In this document: positions 16,233 through 25,500 of the stretch, one piece after another
How positions within the stretch are numbered: position 1 is the first letter of the stretch
How the letters are laid out: each line of letters starts with the position of its first letter
Assembly: GCA_017530965.1 (NCBI GenBank)
Contig: JAFXLS010000004.1
Coordinates: 1 to 50,259 of the forward strand
Reading direction: 5' to 3'
DNA length: 50,259 nt
Source: Fibrobacter sp.
GTDB lineage: Bacteria; Fibrobacterota; Fibrobacteria; Fibrobacterales; Fibrobacteraceae
The notes under the pieces: generated by a model
Seen by the model: the letters and a program-made list of their open reading frames with translations, nothing else
The model's database searches: none
Told to the model about the DNA's origin: nothing
Made by a program: the position numbers and the translations under genes

Positions 16233-16370
16233 GTGGAACTCGTTGTTCCGCATAGGTACAGTTAGTGTACATGCGTAAACATTATCAATTTATTATGTGC
16301 TTGAAATCACGTGAAAAAAGGGGTCTATTAATCTAAATTTGTCAGCGAAAAATTGGTAAAAAGAGGATGT

Positions 16371-18893
16371 ATGGCAATCAATTTTAGCGCAAAGATGTTG
16401 GGCTTGGGCGTTCTCGCTATGGGCCTTGTTTCCCTTTCTTTTGGTCGCGTTGGCCCGGTGAGTGCTTACGGTGAATTGCTGGCTGGTAAAAATTCCAGTG
16501 GCAAGGGCCAAATTTATGGAGCCTGCAAGGGTGTTACCGATGGTGCCGAAGTGGCTGTGCAGGGCATGAGCCTTTTCTGGAGTATTTCAAGCGATGTGGG
16601 TGCTCCTTTCTGGACTGCCGAACATGTGGACAAACTTGTCCGTGAACAGAATATCCAGCTGATTCGTGCCCCGATGGGTGTGGATGGAAACTGGGGCGCT
16701 GGCAACTATTTTTCCAATGAAAAATATTATAAAGGTCTGATGGATATTGTGGTGCAGGCTGCTATCGATAACGACATCTACGTAATTATCGACTACCATA
16801 GCCACAATGCCGCAGACAACGTGAATAATGCAAAGGCGTTCTTTACTACCATGGCACGGGAGTGGGGGCAATACGACAACGTTATCTTTGAAATTTTCAA
16901 TGAACCTTTAGAAAACCAGTCCTGGGGTTCTATCAAGACTTACGCCGACGAAGTGGTGAAGGTAATCCGTCAGTATTCAGATAACCTGATTGTGGTGGGT
17001 AACCGCAGCTGGGACCAGTATCCCAACGAAGCGGCGAGTAATCCCGTTACAGATTCCGAGAATAATACAGCTTACACATTCCACTATTATGCGGGTTCCC
17101 ATGAAACTAACCGGGAAGGGGCCAATGCGGTTTCGGCAATGAACAGCGGCCTTTCGGTATTCGTTACTGAATGGGGGACGGTCCACTCTTCGGGCAACGG
17201 CAGCTTCGATGCCTCCAATAGCACCATCTGGTACAACTGGATGAAATCGCATAAGCTTTCCGGTGCGAACTGGTCTGTGTCTAACAAAGATGAAGATGCT
17301 TCTTATTATACCGGCAGTGCGGACAATCCGTCTTATACGACGAGTGGTCAGTGGGTGAATTCCAACGTGTTTGCTTCGCTCCCTAAATCCTATACGGCCT
17401 GCGATGGTTCCGTGCCGGTTTCTAGCAGCTCCATTGCAAGTTCTTCAAGTTCTCTTCCGTCGGGCTATACCGACTACATTGACGATTTGGAAGATGGTGA
17501 TAACTATACCTTTACCGGTGGCGAATGGTACGCCTACACCGACGATGGTGATATGGGTGCTTCTACGATTACGAACGGCGAAGGTGCTCGCGGTGGCTAC
17601 GATGTTGTATTCGCTGGTTCCAAGGCCGGAAACTCCACCAAGTATGTGGCTGGTGTCACTGGAATCAAGCTTTCGCAGGGCGGCAACGAGTACGATCCCT
17701 ATGTTGCCTTGGGTCTTTCGCTGAATGCAAAGCAGACTGCCTACGATTTGTCGGCCTGTAAGCAGATTACTTACAAGTACAAGGGTGCAGCCCATAACTT
17801 CAAGGCCGAAGATACGGAAGTCTTGGATTATGGCTACCATCAGATTCATAAGTCCGCATCGAGTACTTGGACGACGGTGACGATTCCTTGGAATATGCTT
17901 TCTCAGGAAGCATGGCCCGAGCCGGTGGATCTTTCTCAGAAGCGTATTGCCAAATTCACCTGGGAGGTCAAGGGCGATCAGCCGACTCTCGATTACTTGT
18001 ATGTCGACGATGTGCGTTGCACTGGAATGGCGATTGCGCTTCCGACGTCTTCTAGCTCTTCTGTACGTTCTTCCAGTTCCGCAGCACGTTCCTCCAGCTC
18101 TGTAGCCCGCTCGTCTAGTTCCGTTGTGGCTTCTAGCAGCTCTGTGGTTCGCTCTTCGAGCTCTGTTGCGTCTTCTAGTTCCATGACGCGATCCTCCAGC
18201 TCCGTTGCCTCTAGCAGTTCTGCGGTACCTTCTTCTAGCTCGATTGCTCGTTCCTCCAGTTCTGTTGTTCCCTCGTCTAGCTCCGTTGCTTCCTCCAGTT
18301 CGGCGGTGTCTTCGTCTAGCGTAGTAAGCAGTTCTTCTGCGGCTCACGCTGTCGTTGTCAGCGGCGATTTGGAACAGGCCGTTGCTCAGAACGGTAAGCT
18401 TGAAGCCATTACATTCAAGAACGCCAAGGATTATACTCGTACTTGGAATCTGTACTTCTTGAATATCGAATCGAATAACCTGGGCTTGGTTGTTTCGGGA
18501 ACTGTTCCGAAGGAATTTGCTGCAGGAACTTACACCGAAACCTTCACCATCAACACTCAGGAATACAAGCTGAATCTGACGGTAATTGCTGCCGAAAGTA
18601 GCTCCTCTGTAGCCTCTAGCAGTTCTGCGGAACCGACCTCTAGCTCTATCGGAACAACGGGTATCGTTGCTCAGAATATGGGCTCTCTGAAGCTTTCTGT
18701 TGCAGGCCGCATGTTGAATGTCGGCGGTGTCGAATGGGCTAACGTTAATGTGTTTGATATGCAGGGCCGTCCGGTGGCAAGCTTCAAGCAGGTGAAGGGT
18801 GCCGTGAACCTCGACATGCTCCGCCAGGGCAACTACATTGTACGCGTGAGTGCGGGCTCCGACAGCCTGACTCGCCGGATTTCGATTAAGTAA
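16371..18893 (+). CDS. Secreted GH5 cellulase with CBM11-like module, Ser-rich linkers and C-terminal sorting-type module
   Basis: The 840-residue protein has, in order: a signal peptide; a GH5 (subfamily 2-like) domain beginning at GMSLFWS, with acid/base Glu178 in IFNEPLE and nucleophile Glu267 in VTEWGT; a short Ser linker; a CBM11-like beta domain from about 365 to 555 (YIDDLEDGDNYTF start, YVDDVRC end); a linker of about 100 residues of SSSS-V/A-R repeats; an unassigned 80-residue beta domain; a second Ser linker; and a C-terminal module with VNVFDMQGRPV and GNYIVRVSAGS. That module resembles type IX or Por-type sorting domains and is shared with the protein at 22580. It should hydrolyse beta-1,4-glucans outside the cell. 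I chose ATG 16371 because AGAGG precedes it. Confidence 0.92.
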   Translation: MAINFSAKMLGLGVLAMGLVSLSFGRVGPVSAYGELLAGKNSSGKGQIYGACKGVTDGAEVAVQGMSLFWSISSDVGAPFWTAEHVDKLVREQNIQLIRAPMGVDGNWGAGNYFSNEKYYKGLMDIVVQAAIDNDIYVIIDYHSHNAADNVNNAKAFFTTMAREWGQYDNVIFEIFNEPLENQSWGSIKTYADEVVKVIRQYSDNLIVVGNRSWDQYPNEAASNPVTDSENNTAYTFHYYAGSHETNREGANAVSAMNSGLSVFVTEWGTVHSSGNGSFDASNSTIWYNWMKSHKLSGANWSVSNKDEDASYYTGSADNPSYTTSGQWVNSNVFASLPKSYTACDGSVPVSSSSIASSSSSLPSGYTDYIDDLEDGDNYTFTGGEWYAYTDDGDMGASTITNGEGARGGYDVVFAGSKAGNSTKYVAGVTGIKLSQGGNEYDPYVALGLSLNAKQTAYDLSACKQITYKYKGAAHNFKAEDTEVLDYGYHQIHKSASSTWTTVTIPWNMLSQEAWPEPVDLSQKRIAKFTWEVKGDQPTLDYLYVDDVRCTGMAIALPTSSSSSVRSSSSAARSSSSVARSSSSVVASSSSVVRSSSSVASSSSMTRSSSSVASSSSAVPSSSSIARSSSSVVPSSSSVASSSSAVSSSSVVSSSSAAHAVVVSGDLEQAVAQNGKLEAITFKNAKDYTRTWNLYFLNIESNNLGLVVSGTVPKEFAAGTYTETFTINTQEYKLNLTVIAAESSSSVASSSSAEPTSSSIGTTGIVAQNMGSLKLSVAGRMLNVGGVEWANVNVFDMQGRPVASFKQVKGAVNLDMLRQGNYIVRVSAGSDSLTRRISIK

Positions 18894-18913
18894 ATGGATT
18901 TGTAGGTGATAAT

Positions 18914-18944
18914 GCCCCTGCCGAATGGCGGGGGCTTTTCTTTT
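18914..18944 (+). terminator. Intrinsic terminator after the GH5 gene
   Basis: GCCCCTGCC and GGCGGGGGC (one G-T pair) enclose GAAT, then TTTTCTTTT. The stem sequence is close to that of the glnN terminator. Confidence 0.9.
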
Positions 18945-18986
18945 GCATAGATTTGCATATCTGCATACATTTCTGATGTTTTTTTC

Positions 18987-18992
18987 TATATT
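18987..18992 (+). promoter_or_regulatory. -10 box of azlC, 8 nt before the ATG
   Basis: TATATT, then TTGGGCCC, then ATG at 19001. The same arrangement precedes sufS. Confidence 0.55.
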
Positions 18993-19000
18993 TTGGGCCC

Positions 19001-19717
19001 ATGAGATTTTCGGATGGTGTAAGAGATGGCTTTCCTATAGGACTCGGCTACTTTGCGGTGTCGTTTTCCTTCGGTATTGCCGGGTCCAAGTTGATTAGTT
19101 GGCCGCTGGTCACCTTTATTTCGATGACGAACTTGACCTCGGCGGGGCAGTTTGCTGGTTTGCAGATTATGTCCGATGCTGCAGGTACTTTTATTGAAAT
19201 GGCGATAGCCACCTTCTTTATCAATTTGCGTTATAGCCTTATGGCGATTTCTTTGTCGCAGAAGGTGGCGCCGACTTTTGGCACTTTCAAGCGCTTGCTT
19301 TTGGCAACGGGAATTACCGATGAAATCTATGCCCTTGCGGTTAGTCAGAGGGAACCGGTGACTGCCCGGTATTTTGCAGGCCTCATGGCATTGCCTTATA
19401 TAGGTTGGTCTTCGGGTACCTTGTGTGGGGCTATTTGTGGTGAAATTTTGCCTGCTGTCGTGACGAATGCCTTGGGCGTTGCCCTCTATGGCATGTTTAT
19501 CGCTATTGTTGTTCCGCAAATGAAGGTGCACCGCCCCACGTTTATCGCTGTTTTGATTGCGATTGCCTGCAGCCTTGCGTTCAAGTTTGTACCGGCGCTC
19601 AGTGGCGTGACGGTTGGCTTTGCTATCATCATTTGCGCTTTGGTAGCCTCGATTATCGGTGCTGCACTGTTCCCGATTAAAGACGACGAGGAATCGCAGG
19701 AGGATGCATGCACATAA
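19001..19717 (+). CDS. azlC: Branched-chain amino acid exporter, large subunit AzlC (LIV-E family)
   Basis: This 238-residue membrane protein has at least five hydrophobic helices. It opens with the family motif GVRDGFPIGLGYFAVSFSFG, followed by MTNLTSAGQFAGL and FFINLRYSLMAISLSQK, and ITDEIYAL. AzlC with AzlD forms an exporter of branched-chain or related amino acids in the inner membrane. The last 10 bases overlap azlD, so translation is coupled. No regulator gene is adjacent. The apparent promoter lies right at the start codon. Confidence 0.92.
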   Translation: MRFSDGVRDGFPIGLGYFAVSFSFGIAGSKLISWPLVTFISMTNLTSAGQFAGLQIMSDAAGTFIEMAIATFFINLRYSLMAISLSQKVAPTFGTFKRLLLATGITDEIYALAVSQREPVTARYFAGLMALPYIGWSSGTLCGAICGEILPAVVTNALGVALYGMFIAIVVPQMKVHRPTFIAVLIAIACSLAFKFVPALSGVTVGFAIIICALVASIIGAALFPIKDDEESQEDACT

Positions 19718-20025
19718 GAGATTACTTCTTGTTCCTGCTGGTTATGGCAGGCGTGACTTACCTGTTGCGCGCGGTTCCCTTTGTCTTGCTGAAGGGTAAA
19801 ATCAAGAGCCGTTTCTGGCGCTCCTTCTTGGCATATGTGCCTTACACCGTGCTCGCGGCCATGACGGTTCCTGCCATTCTGTATTCGACGGATAGTGTGC
19901 TTTCGGGTGCTTGCGCCCTGATTGCTGCGGTAATTGCATCGCTCCTTGGTCAGGGGCTGGTGGGCGTTGCCGTTGTGGCGTGCCTTACCGTTCTCGGTGT
20001 CGACGGCATCTCCATGCTTTTTTAA
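19708..20025 (+). CDS. azlD: Branched-chain amino acid exporter, small subunit AzlD
   Basis: This 105-residue protein with about four hydrophobic helices carries the AzlD hallmarks TYLLRAVPFVLL near the N-terminus and FLAYVPYTVLAAM in the middle. It is the small partner of AzlC and starts inside the azlC 3' end. GGAGGATGC precedes the ATG within azlC. The next gene starts 9 bases after its stop. Confidence 0.9.
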   Translation: MHIRDYFLFLLVMAGVTYLLRAVPFVLLKGKIKSRFWRSFLAYVPYTVLAAMTVPAILYSTDSVLSGACALIAAVIASLLGQGLVGVAVVACLTVLGVDGISMLF

Positions 20026-20034
20026 ATTTGTTCC

Positions 20035-20871
20035 ATGCTCCCTGAACAATGGAAAAAAATCCAGGACATTTGCGACAGACTGTCCAAAGTCACCTACGAG
20101 AACCTGACGAAGATTATCCGTCTGGAATCCACGGGGAGTTCTTCTGCTGCGCAGAAACTGGATGACAGTTTCCAGAATGATGTGGACGCCTGGATGGGTG
20201 GCGGTACATGCTTTAGCATGACCTGGCACTTGTATCAGGTTTTTAGGGACATGGGATTGAACCCGCGTCTTGTCATGGGCCATAAGCGCAAGGAACGCAA
20301 CATTCACTGCGCATTAATATTGCCCGATCCTGATGGATCCTTCGACTTCGAACCTGCCGGTTCTTCGCTCAGGATGACATTGGCTTCTAATTCTGATTTT
20401 CTCTCGTCTACTGAATATCTCTTTGATCCCGGTTACCTGATTTTTGATCCGCTTCCGATACCCTTGCCGCAGCCGCAGGGAACGGGCTCTGCATTTTTTC
20501 CGTTAGTGCCTAATTGTGTCAAGCTTGTGCGTCCGACTGCAGATTCTATGGAACTTTGGACTGGCGGTGCGGGCGCTCCCATGAAACTTCGATTTGAATA
20601 CCCTGTAGAGGGAGTGTCTGTGGATGAATTCAAGCAGCACTGGAACGAAAGTTTTTATCGGGAAATGATGACTTATCCGGTGCTGAACCGTTTGGACCGA
20701 GAAAGGGGCGTGCAGTATTATTACCAGAAGGGCAACCTCGTGACCCGCGATGCCAATGGTTCCTGCATCGAAAAAATCGAGGAGTCATCTCGCGTTGAAA
20801 CTTTGAGCCGCATTTTTGACTTGAAACCCGAGCTCATTGAACGGGCCTTGGTTATATTGAAAAACCGCTAA
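20035..20871 (+). CDS. Arylamine N-acetyltransferase-like / transglutaminase-fold protein
   Basis: The 278-residue protein has a NAT-like Cys-His-Asp layout: GGGTCFSMTWHLYQVF (Cys59), ERNIHCALIL (His91) and GSFDFEPAGSS (Asp102 or Asp104). Spacing resembles the Cys69-His107-Asp122 triad of NATs. A DPGYLIFDPLPIPLP segment follows. Overall identity to known NATs looks low, so the acyl acceptor or other reaction is unknown. Bases 20335-20379, which encode the Asp motif, match the palindromic repeat found at 31582-31620. It starts 9 bases after azlD; a TAAATT box 6 nt before the ATG could be its own promoter. Confidence 0.6.
   Translation: MLPEQWKKIQDICDRLSKVTYENLTKIIRLESTGSSSAAQKLDDSFQNDVDAWMGGGTCFSMTWHLYQVFRDMGLNPRLVMGHKRKERNIHCALILPDPDGSFDFEPAGSSLRMTLASNSDFLSSTEYLFDPGYLIFDPLPIPLPQPQGTGSAFFPLVPNCVKLVRPTADSMELWTGGAGAPMKLRFEYPVEGVSVDEFKQHWNESFYREMMTYPVLNRLDRERGVQYYYQKGNLVTRDANGSCIEKIEESSRVETLSRIFDLKPELIERALVILKNR
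20335..20379 (+). repeat. Palindromic repeat copy inside the NAT-like gene
   Basis: GGATCCTTCGACTTCG and CTTCGCTCAGGATGACA match both arms of the repeat at 31582-31620, with a different and longer middle (AACCTGCCGGTT in place of CTATCG). It is read in frame as GSFDFEPAGSSLRMT. Confidence 0.65.
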
Positions 20872-20949
20872 AAGCCCTCTTTGTAGACAAATATTTTCAC
20901 TATTTCTTAAAAAAAATATATCTTTGCTATACAATAAAGAGGTGAAAAT

Positions 20950-21435
20950 ATGAAAAAACTTGCCCTAGCAGTCCTGTCTGTCGTTTCGCTGGCTCTTATG
21001 GCTTGCGGTCCGTCTAAACTCGAAATCCAGGAAGCATCTTCACAGAGCGATGTAATTCTCGAAGTGCGCCAGGTTTTGAATGACTCCATCAGCCTCTTTG
21101 TGGGCAATACTTTCTACCTCAATTCTAAGCAGGTCATTTCTGATGCGATGTACCCCCTCTTGGTGAGCACTCGCGACCCGGCTGAACTTGAAAAGCCGAC
21201 CGCAACGGATATTCTGAATAACGATGAAGACTTTCTGAATTACCTGCGTCGCAAGTCTCCGGACCTGATGAATGTGGGTATTGTGATTGGTGAAACCGCC
21301 TACAACGAAATAGGTTTTGAAGAAGAGCCTGTTGTTGCAAAGCTGACTGCGGTTTTCAAAAAGTTGCAAGGTGGCTCGTTGGTTCTTTTCCATGAAAAGG
21401 CTGGCGAACTCACTGACATGAAGAAATTGTACTAA
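20950..21435 (+). CDS. Lipoprotein of unknown function
   Basis: The 161-residue precursor has a signal peptide with lipobox (LMAC; Cys19). The mature part is mixed alpha/beta, with ILNNDEDFLNYLRRK and VVAKLTAVFKKLQGGSL, and no motif I recognise. AGAGGTGAAAAT precedes the ATG, and a TATACAAT box lies just upstream. It starts a run of three same-strand genes (lipoprotein, outer-membrane barrel, fibro-slime protein) with gaps of 9 and 13 bases. It may therefore be part of a surface complex with them. Confidence 0.78.
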   Translation: MKKLALAVLSVVSLALMACGPSKLEIQEASSQSDVILEVRQVLNDSISLFVGNTFYLNSKQVISDAMYPLLVSTRDPAELEKPTATDILNNDEDFLNYLRRKSPDLMNVGIVIGETAYNEIGFEEEPVVAKLTAVFKKLQGGSLVLFHEKAGELTDMKKLY

Positions 21436-21444
21436 TAGGAAAAT

Positions 21445-22566
21445 ATGAAAACGATTCGTAATATAGTTTGTGCGGGCACGTTGTTGCTCGCTTTCTCTGC
21501 GTTTGCCCAAGACGATCTATGGGGAGATGCTGTCGTTAGTAAGCCCAAGGTGGTTGAACAGCCCAAGCCGGCTCCAGCGCCGCAGCCTGCGCCTGCTCCG
21601 GCTCCCGTACAACAGGCAAAACCGGCTCCAGCGCCGCAGCCTGCGCCTGCTCCGGCTCCCGTACAACAGGCAAAACCGGCTCCAGCGCCGCAGCCTGCGC
21701 CTGCTCCGGTCCCCGTGCAACAGGCAGAACCGGCTCCAGCGCCGCAGCCTGCACCTGCTCCGGCCCCCGTACAGCAAGCTGAACCGGCTCCTGCCCCGCA
21801 GCCGGCTCCTCAACCGGTTGCAAAACCCGTCGAGAAGCCCGCTCCCGCCGCTAAAGAGGTTGCCGCAGCTCCTGCCGCCCCCGCCAAGGCCTCTTCTGAC
21901 TCCGGAATGAAACGCTTCTGGGCCGGTCTCATTGTTGCTGGAACTTACAACGATTTCCATGGTACCAAGTTCGGTTTCGACAATATCGAATCGGGCGAAG
22001 GTTACCAGTTGAAAGTCAAGGGCGCGGACGATGTCATGGCCAACTATTGGGGCATAGGTGCCAATGTGGGCTTGAGTGGCTTGTTCCTGATTAACTCCTA
22101 TTTTGGCGTTCGTGCCGATCTGGCCCTTGCATCGAGGCGTGGTGACGGCGAATCCGATGTTTCGGTAAGACTGTATTGGGATGACGAAACCCGTCAGCCC
22201 GAAAAATCCGATATCAAGATGAAGTATTATGTGCGCCAGATGAATATCGATGTGCCTCTGGCCTTGCGCTTTATGTTCCCCTCCAGGGTTTACCTTGAGG
22301 CGGGTCCCATGATGTCCTTTAATCTGTATTCAAAGACCAAGTTCTCGGTGACTGATATTTACGGTACCGAAGAATTTAGGGAACACGATTGCTTTGACGT
22401 ATTCGAATTTGCAACGGTGTACGGAATCGGTGGAATGCGACCCATCGGAAAAACGATGCTTGATATTGGACTTCGTTTTGTTTATGGCATTACGGCCCTT
22501 AGCGATGCCGATGATTCTCCCAAAACATGGCAGTGGCAGTTCAACATTGCTTTCTGGTTTATCTAA
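21445..22566 (+). CDS. Outer-membrane beta-barrel protein with Pro/Ala-rich N-terminal repeats
   Basis: The 373-residue precursor has a signal peptide (cleavage after FAFS-AFA), then four 18-residue repeats of KPAPAPQPAPAP... and further Pro/Ala text (about residues 35-150). A 220-residue barrel-like domain of the OmpA/porin type follows, with alternating strands such as YFGVRADLALASRR and VYLEAGPMMSFNLYS. The last residues WQFNIAFWFI end in an aromatic residue, as outer-membrane proteins do. The proline-rich part could span the peptidoglycan. Its polyproline runs would need EF-P for translation. It sits in an operon with the lipoprotein before it and the fibro-slime protein after it. Confidence 0.85.
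   Translation: MKTIRNIVCAGTLLLAFSAFAQDDLWGDAVVSKPKVVEQPKPAPAPQPAPAPAPVQQAKPAPAPQPAPAPAPVQQAKPAPAPQPAPAPVPVQQAEPAPAPQPAPAPAPVQQAEPAPAPQPAPQPVAKPVEKPAPAAKEVAAAPAAPAKASSDSGMKRFWAGLIVAGTYNDFHGTKFGFDNIESGEGYQLKVKGADDVMANYWGIGANVGLSGLFLINSYFGVRADLALASRRGDGESDVSVRLYWDDETRQPEKSDIKMKYYVRQMNIDVPLALRFMFPSRVYLEAGPMMSFNLYSKTKFSVTDIYGTEEFREHDCFDVFEFATVYGIGGMRPIGKTMLDIGLRFVYGITALSDADDSPKTWQWQFNIAFWFI
21568..21783 (+). repeat. 54-bp tandem repeat, four copies, in the barrel gene
   Basis: Units start at 21568, 21622, 21676 and 21730, with a partial fifth at 21784. Each encodes 18 residues of Pro-Ala-Gln text. Copies differ at only a few bases, so copy number may vary between strains. Confidence 0.9.
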
Positions 22567-22579
22567 AGGAGTTTGAAAA

Positions 22580-25500
22580 ATGAATACGATGATAAAGAAT
22601 TTTGTTTTTGTGTTGCTCCTTGCTATGGTTGGAGTGCAAAGCGCGTTCGCATTGAGGTGCGAGGGAACGATTTATTTTAAGGCTCCTGCCGATTGGTCTA
22701 GTGTCTATTTGTTTTCTGCAGGTAGATTTGATCCTGTTCCTAAAACATCTATAGAAGATGGATGGTATAAAATAGATGCAAGTAAGATTGGAATGGATTA
22801 TTATGACGATTTTGTTTTTACCCAAATTCCTGAGTTTACAGGAAATGGTGTCACAACTAAAGTTTTTAATGAAAAATGGTATCAGGAAGATGCTTTTTCC
22901 TGTGCAGAAATGGCCCAACTTTATATTTTCGAAAATCCTGTGGAGCCTGGCAAAACGGTTGTGAGTGCAAATCCTCCTGACGCCAAGTATTTCTTTGTGA
23001 TGATTCCGCCAGATATGGAAGAATGGATGGCGGATCTTCCCATGCTGAGTTTTGATGGGGGCAAGACGGGAAAACCCCTGACTGCTGTGGCAGATATGTG
23101 CGGTTGGTATTCCTATATATTCTGGAACGAGGAAATCTCGGATAATGTGGTGCTTTATCGTGATGGAGCCGCCATTGATCCTGTTACGGGAATTCATGAA
23201 GATCTGATTGGTTTGCGCGGCAATTGGGAAGATTCTGATGTTGCAACCCCGATTCCGATGGGATTGTTTTTCGGGATGGGTGTAGACTCATTGTTCTTTG
23301 TTCCAGACGAAGATCAAAAAACGAATGAAGATGGTTTTTATTACAGTGCTGCCGAAATTGATGGCATTGAAGGAACATGCTCTTATTCGTTAGCCGCCAT
23401 CATTTATGATACCGATGCCAAATTGCATCCGTCATTCTCCTGTTATGCTGCTGGTGGTGAGGGATGCCAATTTGGTTTCCCTGGTGTGGATACGATTGTT
23501 GTGAGAACAGCCATTAATGCCTGCATAGGTGTGACGCCAGGAATTGTGGAATCTACCTTGGATCCCACCACGAAAAAGCCGAAACTGGCTAAGGCTGGTG
23601 AAAAGTGCTTTATAAATGAAAAGTTCTTTAACCAATTGTTCAATTACACCGAAGGGGTGAACGAAAAGAGTTGTTTTGATATGCCGTTCTGGCGTTCACA
23701 GGATGGTAAGTGGGAATTTGATTCGGACTATTATACAAGTCCCGGAGCGGCTGTACAAGGCGGCTTTTATCCGGTGGAACTTTCGAAGGATGCGACTATC
23801 TTGGCTGCAGATCCGACTCAAACACCTGTGAGTCAGGCTCGTTTCAAACGTCTGGCTGAAGGCCCAACTTTTTATGCTCCTTTATTGCGAGAAAACGATC
23901 CTATAGAAGGAGCCCCTGTACTTGATATTGCTTGTAATGGACCTGGTTGGGACGGCGGCCATGATTGCACTGGTTTGTTCGCTGATGGTGAATATACTGA
24001 GGCCGCTTTTGAAGATTGGTATCCGGGGCTTCAAGGAATGTTTGGCTGGAGTGCATATTATACAGCTCCTACCGGTTGGCCTTATTTTGTAGAAGGTACG
24101 GAAACGTATGCAAGTTCGACTAGTAGTAGCATGGGAACGCCTCGTTGGACATCAAAGACTGGCCGTAACCAGCATTTCTGCTTTGAATCCCATGCAAAGT
24201 TTACTCACAAGCCGGGACTGCGCTTTAGCTTCCGTGGCGACGATGATATCTGGGTGTTTATCGATAATAAATTGGCTGTTGATATTGGCGGTACCCATTT
24301 GGCGGCCCCTGGATACGTGGATCTTGACAGGTTCGAAGGCCTAAGTGGATCATTGGTGTATGGTAACAAATACGATATCGATATTTTCTTCTGTGACCGT
24401 CGTACCACAATGAGTAACGTTCGTATCAAGACGAACATGTATATTCAGCAGAAGGTGGGAATCGACATCAAGAAGACGAAAAAAGCCAATGGCGAAGAAG
24501 ATTTCCATGTTTGCTATACTCAAGCGAATGATGGCTCTTGCGCTGCCGCTATGAGTGCCATTGCAGAAGTGGATACCGTTTGTGATGAGAATATTGTCAA
24601 TGTCGGTATTCCTGTGTCTTACACCTTGGTGCATGGGAACACAATTGATTCCGAACCTGAAGAAGGCTTTGCCAATATTTCTACTCCGGGTGTGTACAAG
24701 TGCGGTATCGACCTGACGAATATTACTTCACCTAAGATTGACAAATCTAAGGTTTGCTTGAATCCCGGCCGTTACACGCTGTTTATGAATATCAATGGCA
24801 AGTCTGCGAAGGTGGCTACTTTCCGTGCCGCAGGTGGCAACGTAGATGTAGTCTATCGTAACGCCGTTACCAAGGATGCCAACGATGAAGTTGTGCCGGA
24901 CGGAAATATCTTGATTCAAACGTCTGCCTTGGGTGGTGACCTTGTTCCGGTCTATATTTCCAGTGTCGATGAGCCTCTTAATGACGGAGAACCGTTAGAA
25001 GTGTTCCCGCAAGAAGCATCGGGAATAATGTATACGCTTTCGTACAGCGATGTGATGGAAGTGTTCTACAAGGATGCCGATGGTAAGCTTGTACCCCTGA
25101 CTTCGGGACAGAAACGTATAGTAGGAACGTCTGGTATCGATACGGTCTATGCGACTGTTTCTATGAGCAATTTGACCAAGCCCATCGAATCATTTGACAT
25201 TAAGGTGTCTGGTGGCAAGACGGTCATGTCGATCAGCTATTACCTGCCGAAGTTGGCATTCGTGTCTACTTCTGATCCGACAACTGCTGTTCAAGAAAAG
25301 GGGCAACAACCCGATGCTGATGGTTCCTATGAAGAACGTTGGGTTGGTTCCGTTTATGACTTGTATGTGGCGATTCTTAAGCCCGATGTGAACGGTAAGT
25401 ATTATTTCTGTCAGCAGGAATGCGATGGAATCAAGATTCACAAGGGTGTAGAGACTTCTCCGAAAATTGAATTCGTTTCGGATACCGTTGCCTTTGTAAA

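Noticed and set aside
21568..21783. CRISPR-like array
   Set aside because: The 54-bp units are directly adjacent without spacers and code for a Pro/Ala repeat in a clear open frame. The same holds for the Ser linker repeats at 18046-18340 and the KKPAA repeats at 32038-32349.
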